64,000 bases of DNA from JBBROS01 sp965260995 (GCA_965260995.1 CBDHCD010000001.1:372001-436000), one strand, 5' to 3'. Shown: positions 44,376-52,997, counted from the first letter of the stretch. Numbers and translations: made by a program. Notes: generated by a model not told the origin, from the letters alone.

Positions 44376-45184
44376 GCGACAAGCTGGCCGAGATCTGTGG
44401 CCGCAAGCGCGAGCACGTCGCCCGCGCCCGCGCCACCCTGCCGCTCGCCGCCCTCCGCCGCGCCCTGCCGCCGGACCCGCCCCGCGGCTTCCTCCGCGCG
44501 CTGCGCGCCGAGGCCGCCGCCGGCCGCCCCGCCCTCATCGCCGAGATCAAGCGCGCCAGTCCCAGCCGCGGCCTGATCCGCGCCGATTTCGACCCGGCCA
44601 CCCTCGCCCGCGCCTACGCCGCCGGCGGCGCGGCCTGCCTGTCCGTCCTCACCGACGCCCCCTACTTCCAGGGTGCCGACGAGTACATCGCCGCCGCCCG
44701 CGCCGCCGTGCCCTTGCCCGTGCTGCGCAAGGACTTCATCCTCGATCCCTACCAGGTGGCCGAGGCCCGGGTGCTCGGCGCTGACGCGATCTTGCTCATC
44801 GTCGCCGCCCTCACCGACGCGGAAGCCATTGCGCTCGAGGCCGAGGCGTCCGACCTCGGCATGGACGTGCTGGTCGAGGTCCACGACGAGGCCGAGCTGG
44901 CGCGCGCGCTCCGCCTCCGTTCGCCCCTGATCGGCGTCAACAACCGTAATCTCAAGACCCTGGAAATCGACCTCGCCACCACCGAGCGCCTGGCCCGCCT
45001 GATGCCCGGCGACCGCCTCCTGGTTTGCGAGAGCGGCATCGCCTCCGCCGCCGACCTGCGCCGGATGCAGGCCATGGGCGCGCCTTGCTTCCTGGTTGGC
45101 GAGAGCCTGATGCGCCAGGCCGACGTCGCCGCCGCCACCTGCGCGCTGCTCGCGGCCCCCGTCTTGCGACCCCAACCGAGCTGA
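44372..45184 (+). CDS. trpC: Indole-3-glycerol-phosphate synthase
   Basis: The 270-residue TIM barrel catalyses ring closure of CdRP to indole-glycerol phosphate, the substrate of TrpA. The catalytic lysines are in ALIAEIKRASPSRGLI and LPVLRKDFILDPYQV. Further motifs are LIGVNNRNLKTLEIDL and LLVCESGIASAADL. It is coupled to trpD through an ATGA overlap. There is no trpF fusion, and no trpF gene was found in the window, so the isomerase step must be encoded elsewhere. Confidence 0.95.
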   Translation: MSDKLAEICGRKREHVARARATLPLAALRRALPPDPPRGFLRALRAEAAAGRPALIAEIKRASPSRGLIRADFDPATLARAYAAGGAACLSVLTDAPYFQGADEYIAAARAAVPLPVLRKDFILDPYQVAEARVLGADAILLIVAALTDAEAIALEAEASDLGMDVLVEVHDEAELARALRLRSPLIGVNNRNLKTLEIDLATTERLARLMPGDRLLVCESGIASAADLRRMQAMGAPCFLVGESLMRQADVAAATCALLAAPVLRPQPS

Positions 45185-45266
45185 CGCCCGCCGGGTCGGC
45201 CCGCTCAAGCCATCCTGCCAACCAATTCGCGGCGTCCCACGAGGGAGCCGGCGGTGAGGGACTAAG

Positions 45267-46805
45267 ATGCACGTTTCACCGCACCGCGACCCTTTCGTCG
45301 AGGCTTACGAGTCTGGCCGGGCGCAAGTGGTCTGGTCCACCCTGGTCGCCGACCTCGAGACCCCCGTCGCCGCCATGATGAAGCTCGGCGAGGGCCAGCG
45401 CCACGCCTTCCTGCTCGAATCCATCGAGGGCGGCGCGGTCCGCGGCCGCTACTCCTACATCGGCGTCAAGCCCGACCTGATCTGGCGCTGCCACGGCCAG
45501 CGCGCCGAGATCAACCGCGCCGTCCGCCACGGCTGCGAGCATTACGAGCCCGAGCCGCTGCCCGCCCTGGCCAGCCTGCGCGCCCTCGTCGCCGAGTGCC
45601 GCATCGACCTGCCCAACACCTTGCCGCCGGGCAGCGCCAGCCTGATCGGCTTCTTCGCCTACGATTTCGTCCGCCTCATCGAGCACCTGCCCACCGCCAA
45701 CCCAGACGAGCTTGACCTGCCGGACGCCATGCTCATGCGCCCCACCGTCGTGCTCGTGTTCGACAACGTGCTCGACCGCATGACCCTCGTCACCCCGGCC
45801 TACCCCGCGCCCGGCGTCTCCGCCTCCGCCGCCTACGAGCATGCCCGCGAACGCCTCGGCGACGTCGCCGCCGATCTCCGCCGCGCGGTGCCCGCCCTCG
45901 CCCCGGTCGCCTCGCCCCACCACATGCCCGCGCCCTGCTCGAACCGCACCAAGGCCCAGTACGCCGCCATGGTCGAGCACGCCCAGGGCTACATCCGCGC
46001 CGGCGACGCCTTCCAGGTCGTCCCGTCCCAGCGCTTCTCGCTGCCGTTCCGCCTGCCCCCGCTCGCCCTCTACCGCTCGTTGCGCCGCCTCAACCCGTCG
46101 CCGTTCTCCTTCTACCTCAACCTGGGCGAGTTCGCCCTCGTCGGCTCGTCCCCCGAGATCCTGGTCCGCCTGCGCGACGGCACCGTCACCGTCCGCCCCA
46201 TCGCCGGCACCCGGCCCCGCGGCAAGACCCGCGCCGCCGACATGGCCTTGGAGCAGGACCTGCTCGCCGATCCCAAGGAGCTGGCCGAGCACCTGATGCT
46301 GCTCGACCTCGGCCGCAACGACGTCGGCCGCGTCGCCAAGGTCGGCTCCGTCCGCGTCACCGAGAAGATGGTCATCGAGCGCTACTCCCACGTCATGCAC
46401 ATCGTCTCCAACGTCGAGGGCGAGCTGGACCCCGACCGCGCCGACCTGCTCGACGTGCTCTGCGCCGGCTTCCCCGCCGGCACCGTCTCCGGCGCGCCCA
46501 AGATCCGCGCCATGGAGATCATCGACGAACTGGAATCGACCCGGCGCGGCTTCTACGGTGGCGGCGTCGGCTACATCGGCGCCGGCGGCAACCTCGACAC
46601 CTGCATCGGCCTGCGCACCGGCCTGGTCAAAGATGGTGTCCTCTACGTCCAGGCCGGAGGCGGCGTCGTCGCCGACTCCGACCCCGAGGCCGAATACACG
46701 GAATCCTGCAACAAGGCGCAGGCCCTGCTCCGCGCCGCCGAGCACGCCGTCCGCTTCGCCGAGGTCGGCCTCGCCTCCCACCTCGACCTCGGCATCGCGA
46801 GCTGA
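45267..46805 (+). CDS. trpE: Anthranilate synthase component I
   Basis: The 512-residue chorismate-utilising enzyme has the tryptophan-binding feedback motif LLES intact (HAFLLESIEGGAVRGRYSYI), so end-product inhibition is likely retained. The catalytic half has RAGDAFQVVPSQRFSLP, PIAGTRPRGKTRAAD, LMLLDLGRNDVGRVAKVGSV, ATVSGAPKIRAMEI-like FPAGTVSGAPKIRAMEII and the GGGVGYIGAGGNLD loop. It follows trpC after 82 nt; that gap contains GAGGGA as ribosome site but no ATG, hence no obvious trp leader peptide. Confidence 0.95.
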   Translation: MHVSPHRDPFVEAYESGRAQVVWSTLVADLETPVAAMMKLGEGQRHAFLLESIEGGAVRGRYSYIGVKPDLIWRCHGQRAEINRAVRHGCEHYEPEPLPALASLRALVAECRIDLPNTLPPGSASLIGFFAYDFVRLIEHLPTANPDELDLPDAMLMRPTVVLVFDNVLDRMTLVTPAYPAPGVSASAAYEHARERLGDVAADLRRAVPALAPVASPHHMPAPCSNRTKAQYAAMVEHAQGYIRAGDAFQVVPSQRFSLPFRLPPLALYRSLRRLNPSPFSFYLNLGEFALVGSSPEILVRLRDGTVTVRPIAGTRPRGKTRAADMALEQDLLADPKELAEHLMLLDLGRNDVGRVAKVGSVRVTEKMVIERYSHVMHIVSNVEGELDPDRADLLDVLCAGFPAGTVSGAPKIRAMEIIDELESTRRGFYGGGVGYIGAGGNLDTCIGLRTGLVKDGVLYVQAGGGVVADSDPEAEYTESCNKAQALLRAAEHAVRFAEVGLASHLDLGIAS

Positions 46806-46908
46806 CCCCCGCAGATGCCCCTCCGGCCCCCATCCACCCCGCGCGTCCCGCCATCTCCGGGCCTCCTTGCAGGCCCCGCGATCACGCGCCTTGACTGAGA
46901 GTATGATC

Positions 46909-48387
46909 ATGGCTGACTTCGCTACCGACGACCTGGACCTCCTCCCCGCGGCCGACCGCCCCTGGTCCCCCGCCTCCTGGCGCGCCCGCCCGGCCCGGCA
47001 GATCCCGTCTTACCGCGACCCCGCCCGCCTCGCTGCCGTCGAGGACCAGCTTCGCAGCTTCCCGCCCCTCGTCTTCGCCGGCGAGGTCCGCGACCTCCGC
47101 CGCAAGCTCGCCGACGTGTCCGAGGGCCGCGGCTTCGTCCTCCAGGGCGGCGACTGCGCCGAGAGCTTCGCCGAGTTCCAGGCCGACTACATCCGCGACA
47201 CCTTGCGCATCCTGCTGCAGATGTCGTCCGTGCTGATGTTCGGCGCGGCCATGCCGGTCATCAAGATCGGCCGCCTCGCCGGCCAGTTCGCCAAGCCCCG
47301 CTCCTCCGACATGGAGCGCCAGGGCGAAGTCGAGCTGCCCAGCCATCGCGGCGACATCGTCAACGGCCAGGCCTTCACCGCCGACGCCCGCCGCGCCGAC
47401 CCTGACCGCCAGATCCAGGCCTACGCCCAGGCCGCCGCCACCCTCAACCTGTTGCGCGCCCTCACCGGCGGCGGCTACGCCTCGCTCGCTCGCGTCCATG
47501 AGCACAACCTCGATTTCGTCGCCCGCTCCGCCCAGGGCCAGCGCTACCGCGCCCTCGCCGACCGCATCTCCGAGGCCCTCGCCTTCATGGCCGCCTGCGG
47601 CCTGTCCGAGACGACCGCCCCCGAGATGGCCGCCACCAGCCTCTACACCTCGCACGAAGCCCTCCTGCTCGGCTTCGAGCAGGCCATGACCCGCGAGGAC
47701 TCCACGGAGGGCGGCGCTTACAACACCGCCGCCCACCTGCCCTGGATCGGCGACCGCACCCGCGACCCGGACGGCGCCCACGTCGAGTACATGCGCGGCA
47801 TCCAGAACCCGATCGGCGTCAAGGCCGGGCCGACCATGACCCCCGATGAGCTGCTCCGCCTGCTCGACGTGCTGAACCCGCGCAACGAGGCTGGCCGCCT
47901 CATGGTCATCGCCCGCATGGGCCACGACAAGGTGGAGCGCCACCTGCCGCCGCTGATCCGCGCCGTCGAGCGCGAAGGCGGCCGGGTCGTCTGGTCCTGC
48001 GACCCGATGCACGGCAACACGGTCAAGTCCAGCTCCGGCTACAAGACCCGCCCCTTCGCCCGCGTCATGGACGAGATCCACGGCTTCTTCGCCGTTCACC
48101 GCGCCGAGGGCACCCACCCCGGCGGCATCCACCTCGAGATGACCGGCCAGAACGTCACCGAATGCACCGGCGGCGCCCAGGCCATCAGCGACGAGGCCCT
48201 GTCCGCCCGCTACCACACCCAATGCGACCCCCGCCTCAACGCCCAGCAGAGCCTGGAGGTCGCCTTCACCCTCGCCGACCACCTCAAGGAGGCCCGCGCC
48301 GCCCAGCCCCATGCCGACAAGTCCCACCACGGCGAGCCCCGCCACGACAAGCCCCGCCACGACGCACCCGGCCAGGTGGTGTCCTGA
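46909..48387 (+). CDS. aroG: Class II 3-deoxy-D-arabino-heptulosonate-7-phosphate (DAHP) synthase
   Basis: The 492-residue plant/actinobacterial-type enzyme condenses PEP with erythrose-4-phosphate, the first step of the shikimate pathway. Landmarks are LPPLVFAGEVRDLRRKL-like SFPPLVFAGEVRDL, GFVLQGGDCAESFAEF, MPVIKIGRLAGQFAKPRSS, HLPWIGDRTRD, QNPIGVKAGPTM and VWSCDPMHGNTVKSSSGYKT. The last 25 residues are a His-rich tail with HDKPRHD-like repeats, not part of the family core. I use ATG 46909; ATG 46903 is possible. Having its own DAHP synthase in the cluster, as in cyanobacterial scytonemin loci, points to dedicated precursor supply. Confidence 0.93.
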   Translation: MADFATDDLDLLPAADRPWSPASWRARPARQIPSYRDPARLAAVEDQLRSFPPLVFAGEVRDLRRKLADVSEGRGFVLQGGDCAESFAEFQADYIRDTLRILLQMSSVLMFGAAMPVIKIGRLAGQFAKPRSSDMERQGEVELPSHRGDIVNGQAFTADARRADPDRQIQAYAQAAATLNLLRALTGGGYASLARVHEHNLDFVARSAQGQRYRALADRISEALAFMAACGLSETTAPEMAATSLYTSHEALLLGFEQAMTREDSTEGGAYNTAAHLPWIGDRTRDPDGAHVEYMRGIQNPIGVKAGPTMTPDELLRLLDVLNPRNEAGRLMVIARMGHDKVERHLPPLIRAVEREGGRVVWSCDPMHGNTVKSSSGYKTRPFARVMDEIHGFFAVHRAEGTHPGGIHLEMTGQNVTECTGGAQAISDEALSARYHTQCDPRLNAQQSLEVAFTLADHLKEARAAQPHADKSHHGEPRHDKPRHDAPGQVVS

Positions 48388-49352
48388 ACCACCTGGCTCC
48401 GGTCGCCGCCGAACCCCGGCCCGCGCCGCTGTTCCGCCAGGTCACCTTCGTCGGCATCGGCCTGATCAACGGCTCCCTCGCCCGCGACATCCGCCGCCTC
48501 GGCCTGGCCCAGCGCCTGGTCGCCACCGCCCGCCGCCGCCGCACGCTCGACGACGCCGAGGCTCTCGGCCTAGTCGACGAGGTGACGGATGACCCAGCCG
48601 CCGCCGTCCAGGGGGCCGACCTCGTCGTGCTCGGCGTCCCGATCGGGTCGAGCGGCCACGTCGCCCGCGCCATCGCCCCCGCCCTGCCGCCCGACGCCAT
48701 CGTCACCGACGTCGGCTCCGCCAAGGCCCGGGTGATGGAACTCGTCGCCCCCTGCCTCGACCCGCGCCGCTTCGTCCCCGGCCACCCCGTCGCCGGCACC
48801 GAGAAGTCCGGGCCCCGCGCCGCCCGCGACGGCCTGTTCGAGGGCCGCTGGTGCATCCTCACCCCCTCGGCCGACACCGACCCGGCCGCCACCGCCCGCG
48901 TCGCCGCCCTGTGGCACGCCGTCGGTTCCCGCGTCGAGCTGATGGACGCCGGGCACCACGACCAGGTGCTCGCCATCACCTCCCACCTGCCGCACCTGCT
49001 CGCCTTCAACATCGTCAACACCGCCGATGACCTCGAAGGCGTCCTCAAGGGTGAGATCCTCAAATACGCCGCCGGCGGCTTTACCGACTTCACCCGCATC
49101 GCCGGCTCCGACCCGACCATGTGGCGCGACATCTTCCTGAACAACAAGGCCGCCGTGCTCGAAGTCGTCGGCCGCTACATCGAGGACCTGGTCGCCCTCC
49201 AGCGCGCCATTCGCTGGGACGAGGCCGACACCCTGTACGCCCGGCTCGCCAGCGCCAGCGCCGTCCGCCACGAGGTCGTCCGCGCCGGCCAGGCTTACAA
49301 GCGTCGCCCGATCAACGTCAGCGCCAGTCAGGGCATCGGCGAGCGCGTTTAA
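48384..49352 (+). CDS. tyrA: Prephenate/arogenate dehydrogenase
   Basis: The roughly 322-residue TyrA has the Rossmann motif FVGIGLINGSLARDIRR, VLGVPIGSSGHVARAI, TDVGSAKARVM, PGHPVAGTEKSGPRAARDGL (active-site His), and LAITSHLPHLLAFNIVNTA. It oxidises prephenate to p-hydroxyphenylpyruvate, the phenolic partner in ScyA coupling. No ATG, GTG or TTG fits the expected N-terminus. A CTG at 48384 overlaps the aroG stop (CTGA) with AGGTGG just upstream and is the best candidate; an in-frame ATG at 48222 would add 54 residues of non-conserved sequence. Confidence 0.9.
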   Translation: MNHLAPVAAEPRPAPLFRQVTFVGIGLINGSLARDIRRLGLAQRLVATARRRRTLDDAEALGLVDEVTDDPAAAVQGADLVVLGVPIGSSGHVARAIAPALPPDAIVTDVGSAKARVMELVAPCLDPRRFVPGHPVAGTEKSGPRAARDGLFEGRWCILTPSADTDPAATARVAALWHAVGSRVELMDAGHHDQVLAITSHLPHLLAFNIVNTADDLEGVLKGEILKYAAGGFTDFTRIAGSDPTMWRDIFLNNKAAVLEVVGRYIEDLVALQRAIRWDEADTLYARLASASAVRHEVVRAGQAYKRRPINVSASQGIGERV

Positions 49353-49585
49353 TGATCAATGACGCCAACATCGGAATTTAACAATATAGCGATAGTTATA
49401 ATCAATATCTTCAAATACGCAATATTGCCTTGTGCAACACTGTTTTCGAATATATTGACACGAACAGAGTGCAACGTCCCCGCGCTTTTCAGAATGCCGT
49501 GGACGCCTTGAAACGATCGGTCCCGGAGGCGGCGTTGATCTCGCCCGAAGCCGAACAGTCCGGGACCAAACAGGAGGACAGCCCA
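49353..49585 (+). promoter_or_regulatory. AT-rich upstream region of the Gly-rich repeat protein
   Basis: A 233-nt region with a marked drop in GC (for example the segment 49370-49420). It contains ATTGCCTTGTGC at 49424-49435, a 12-mer also found upstream of the second Crp/Fnr gene (52165-52176). It ends in a clear AGGAGG (49572-49577) ahead of the GTG start. The repeat-protein frame is open back to 49430, but that part lacks a ribosome site, so I treat it as untranslated leader. Confidence 0.5.
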
Positions 49586-51889
49586 GTGAGTGATTACAGT
49601 AGCGGCAACAACACCCTCAACGTCACCGGCGGCGGCAACCAGTTCGTCGTCGTCTACAAGTATGCCGGCGCCGCCGACGGATCGGGCGGCCCGCCCGAAG
49701 GCGTCCAGGCCCAGTTCGGCGCCGCCGGGTCGCTCAACAACACCGACCCCAACTACGACTTCGCCAGCCTCGACAACGGCAAGGTCTACACCATCGACAG
49801 TGGCAGCAACGACATGACGATCGAGGGCGGCAACAAGCAGTTCGTCGTCGAATACGTCGTCCCGTCCACGCCCGACTCCAGCGCCGATCTCGGCGGCAAC
49901 ACCGTCACCGTCGAGGGCGGCAACAACGCCTTCGTCGTCGCCTACGAATACGCCCCCGGCGCCAAGGGCAGCGGCAACACCGTCAGCGTCGACGGCGGCA
50001 ACACCGTCAGCGTCGACGGCGGCAACAACGCCTTCGTCGTCGCCTACAACACGTCCGGCAACGCCTACGACTTCAGCGGCCTCGGCGCGTCCGGCAGCGA
50101 CATGTCTGCGGGCGGCTCCGACCAGCAGCAGGGCGCGGGCCTGTCCGGCAACAACAACGCGGGTGTCGCCATCGGCGCCCAGGACGGCAACACCGTCTCG
50201 GTCAACGGGGACAACAACCAGTATGTCATTCAATACGGATCATCCGGCAGCGGCGCGGACAGCGCCGGCGCCAACCCCTTCGGTGGCAACATGAGCGGCG
50301 CCATGGGCGGCAACCCGTTCGGCGGCAGCATGGGTGGTGCCCAGGGCGGTGCCCAGGGTGGTGCCACGGGTGGCTCCATGGGTGGCAACCCGTTCGGCGG
50401 CGCCGGCGGTGACGCGTCTGGCGGCATGATGGGCGGCATGGGCGGCGGAATGATGGGCGGCATGGGCGGCGGCATGAGCGGCGACGACGCCACCGCCTTC
50501 ATCGCCCAAAGCCCCTTCGGCCGCCTCCTCGGCCTCCCCGGCATCAACAGCGCGGCCGACATCTTCGGCAACCTCGGCGGCGGCGACGCCAACCCGTTCG
50601 GTGACGGTGCCGCCGCCGGTGGCGCTGGCGCTGGCGGCAACCCCTTCGCCGGAGCCGGCGGTGCCGGCGGCAACCCCTTCGGCGGTGCCGGTGGCGCAGG
50701 CGGCAACCCCTTCGGCGGTGCCGGCGGCGCCCAGCCCGCGGGCGGGATGAACGCGGCTCCGGCCGAGGCCTCGCCCTCCAGTGACCCGGCCTACGTCTAC
50801 GACTTCGGCGCGTCCGAAGCCGAAGCCCCGGCGGCTGGCGGCGCGGGCGGCAACCCCTTCGCCGGTGCGGGCGGCGGTGCGGGCGGCGGCAACCCGTTCG
50901 CGGGTGGCGCGATGCCCGGCGGCGCGGCGGGTGGCGGCGCGGCGGGCGGCGGTGCCTCTGGCGGCGCGGCCCCGGCCGGCGGCGACCTCAACGAGCTGTT
51001 CAAGGCCAGCCCGTTCGGTGCCCTTCTCCAGATCCCCGGCATCAACGGCATCGAGGACATCTTCGGCAGCGACGGCGGCGCGGCCGGCAGCCCGTTCTCC
51101 GGCGGCAACCCCTTCGCCGGCGTGCCCGGCGGCGGCGCTCCGTCCGCCCCCGCGCCCGATGCGGCCTCCGCGCCCGAGCCGGACAGCAACCCCGACTACG
51201 CCTATGACTTCTCCGCCGAAGACGGCGAGCAAATGGCCGGGGCGGCGCCCGCCCCCGAGCCGGACAGCAACGCCGGCGGTGGCGGCGATGAGCAGATGGC
51301 CGGAGCGGTTCCTATGCCGGAGCCTGACAGCAACGCCGGCGGCGCTGACGCCGCCGACGATGGCAGTGATCAAGCGGCCGGGGCAACTCCCATGCCGGAG
51401 CCGGACAGCAACGCCGACGCCGCGGGCGGCAACGACGGCGACGAAGCGGCCCCCGCCCCCGTTCCCACCATGGCCGGGAACGAGGACAACGGGGACGGCA
51501 GCGTCGCCGGCCTAGACGTAGACGCCCTGTTCGCCGCCAGCCCCTTCGGCCCGTTGCTGGACGTCCCCGGCATCAACGGCCCCGAGGACATCTTCGGCGC
51601 GAATGGTGCCGTCTCCGCCTCCGGCAGCAATCCGTTCGCCGACTCCGACTTCGCCGCCAACCTGTTCGCCTCGTTCCAAGGCGGCGCCAACCCCGACCTC
51701 GCCACCCTGATCGCCGACGGCATCGCCGCTTCGGTCAACCTGGACCCGGCCGGCTACGACGCCCTCAAGTCCGGTCTGGAGGCGGCCGGCGTGCCGTCGG
51801 GTGGCGATCAACCGTTGCCGGGCTACGTGTCGGACGCCCTCTCGGCGGCGGGCATCGACGTGCCGGCGGCCTTCGTCCAGCCGACCTGA
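49586..51889 (+). CDS. Large Gly/Asn-rich repeat protein, unknown function
   Basis: About 767 residues, read from GTG 49586 because AGGAGG lies 8 nt upstream. Residues 1-220 contain repeats of the form NTVxVxGGNNxFVVxY (GNTVTVEGGNNAFVVAYEY, NTVSVDGGNNAFVVAYNTS), suggesting stacked beta strands. The middle is rich in GGAGGNPFGG units. Three copies of a block (SPFGRLLGLPGINSAADIFG, SPFGALLQIPGINGIEDIFG, SPFGPLLDVPGINGPEDIFG, at about 306, 473 and 650) recur between acidic linkers (EPDSN). There is no signal peptide or membrane segment. I do not recognise a family. Position after tyrA suggests a pigment-binding, scaffold or extracellular-matrix role, which is inference only. Confidence 0.8.
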   Translation: MSDYSSGNNTLNVTGGGNQFVVVYKYAGAADGSGGPPEGVQAQFGAAGSLNNTDPNYDFASLDNGKVYTIDSGSNDMTIEGGNKQFVVEYVVPSTPDSSADLGGNTVTVEGGNNAFVVAYEYAPGAKGSGNTVSVDGGNTVSVDGGNNAFVVAYNTSGNAYDFSGLGASGSDMSAGGSDQQQGAGLSGNNNAGVAIGAQDGNTVSVNGDNNQYVIQYGSSGSGADSAGANPFGGNMSGAMGGNPFGGSMGGAQGGAQGGATGGSMGGNPFGGAGGDASGGMMGGMGGGMMGGMGGGMSGDDATAFIAQSPFGRLLGLPGINSAADIFGNLGGGDANPFGDGAAAGGAGAGGNPFAGAGGAGGNPFGGAGGAGGNPFGGAGGAQPAGGMNAAPAEASPSSDPAYVYDFGASEAEAPAAGGAGGNPFAGAGGGAGGGNPFAGGAMPGGAAGGGAAGGGASGGAAPAGGDLNELFKASPFGALLQIPGINGIEDIFGSDGGAAGSPFSGGNPFAGVPGGGAPSAPAPDAASAPEPDSNPDYAYDFSAEDGEQMAGAAPAPEPDSNAGGGGDEQMAGAVPMPEPDSNAGGADAADDGSDQAAGATPMPEPDSNADAAGGNDGDEAAPAPVPTMAGNEDNGDGSVAGLDVDALFAASPFGPLLDVPGINGPEDIFGANGAVSASGSNPFADSDFAANLFASFQGGANPDLATLIADGIAASVNLDPAGYDALKSGLEAAGVPSGGDQPLPGYVSDALSAAGIDVPAAFVQPT

Positions 51890-51914
51890 CGCCGCCCATC
51901 CGCTGATCGCCGGC

Positions 51915-51949
51915 AACGCCAGCAAGGAGCGCCCCTCCTTGCTGGCGTT
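51915..51949 (+). terminator. Strong hairpin terminator after the repeat-protein gene
   Basis: A perfect 15-bp stem (51915-51929 AACGCCAGCAAGGAG pairing with 51935-51949) with a 5-nt loop lies 25 nt beyond the stop codon. The following bases (CTGTTGTC) are only mildly T-rich. It probably ends the whole scy/trp/aroG/tyrA/repeat-protein region. Confidence 0.75.
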
Positions 51950-52255
51950 CTGTTGTCATCGATCGTGTCACGGCCCTGCGGCATCCAATCTCGCGTCAAC
52001 GCCCCGGCGTCGCCAAAACCAACGGCGCGCACTCATCGCACAGTTGATGGTCATCATCTCTAATATTGCAAGTTCATGACCGCGTTGTTGTTAAACGTTC
52101 AACGGATCGCTGATTTGGTTATTCAATAAGTCGCTTGTCTCAAAAATAAAGCTGCGTAACACGAATTGCCTTGTGCTATACGTTTCGTGGTGCAGCGGCT
52201 TTTACGCGTCAGCATTAGGAACAAATCTTTGCTTGACGTCAGCGCCCAAGGTCAC
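51950..52255 (+). promoter_or_regulatory. AT-rich upstream region of the second Crp/Fnr gene
   Basis: This gap of about 300 nt holds an AT-rich stretch (52060-52170) with several TTGTT/AATAA tracts and the 12-mer ATTGCCTTGTGC at 52165-52176 shared with the repeat-protein promoter region. No gene is supported on either strand. Confidence 0.45.
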
Positions 52256-52969
52256 GTGACCGACATCCTCGCCCGATGCCTCTCACGCTACGGCGTCCTC
52301 TCGGACGCCGACAAGAGTGCCCTCGCCGCCGCGCCCTTCGCCGTCCGGCAGCTCGCCGGGGACCACAACCTCCTGCGTGAGGGCGACGCCCCTGCCTGCG
52401 CCCACTTCATGCTCGACGGCTTCGCCTGCGCCTCCAAGACCCTCGAGACCGGCCAGCGCCAGATCATCGGCTTCTACGTTCCGTTCGACCTGTCCGGCCT
52501 CAGCAACGTGCTCCTCGGCGCTCTCGACTGCAGCTTCACGACCCTCACCACCGCCATGGTCGCCGTCATCCCGCGCGCCACCATCCTCGGCTGGATCGAC
52601 CGCCAGCCCGGCCTCGCCTGCCTGATCTGGCGCGCCTCCCTCGTTGAATCGGCCATGGTCCGCGAGTGGGTGATGAACGTCGGCCGCCGCACCGCCTACC
52701 AGCGCACCGCCCACCTCCTGTGCGAGATCGTCGCCCGCATGCGCGCCGTCGGCCTCGCCGACGGCGACGACTACCACATGCCCATCACCCAGATGGAGCT
52801 GGCCGACGCCCTCGGCCTCACCCCGGTCCACGTCAACCGCACCCTCCAATGGCTGCGCGGCGACGGCCTCATCCGCCTGTCCGGCGGCACCCTGACCGTG
52901 CCGGACTGGGCCGAGCTGCGGCAGGCGGGCGGCTTCGACCCCGCCTATCTCCACGACCTGGCAGCCTGA
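52256..52969 (+). CDS. Crp/Fnr-family transcription regulator (2)
   Basis: About 237 residues from GTG 52256 (an AAGG precedes it; the frame is open further upstream to 52166 but without a ribosome site). The cNMP-like barrel includes NLLREGDAPACAHFMLDGFA and RQIIGFYVPFDLSGLSNVLL. A Crp-type winged helix follows (YHMPITQMELADALGLTPVH, VNRTLQWLRGDGLI). There is no Fnr cysteine set. It differs from the first Crp/Fnr protein (28739-29506); the two regulators bracket the ebo/scy region. It ends 28 nt before the parS palindrome. Confidence 0.85.
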   Translation: MTDILARCLSRYGVLSDADKSALAAAPFAVRQLAGDHNLLREGDAPACAHFMLDGFACASKTLETGQRQIIGFYVPFDLSGLSNVLLGALDCSFTTLTTAMVAVIPRATILGWIDRQPGLACLIWRASLVESAMVREWVMNVGRRTAYQRTAHLLCEIVARMRAVGLADGDDYHMPITQMELADALGLTPVHVNRTLQWLRGDGLIRLSGGTLTVPDWAELRQAGGFDPAYLHDLAA

Positions 52970-52997
52970 GGCCCTCGGGCCGCGCCGTTCCAACCTG

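Noticed and set aside
45185..45266. Possible trp attenuator or leader peptide before trpE
   Set aside because: The 82-nt gap contains no ATG and no Trp-codon cluster, and I see no competing hairpins ending in a T-run.
49586..50240. Curli (CsgA-like) repeats in the Gly-rich protein
   Set aside because: The spacing NTVxVxGGNNxFVVxY lacks the curlin Ser/Gln ladder (S-x5-Q...), there is no csg gene nearby, and no signal peptide is present.
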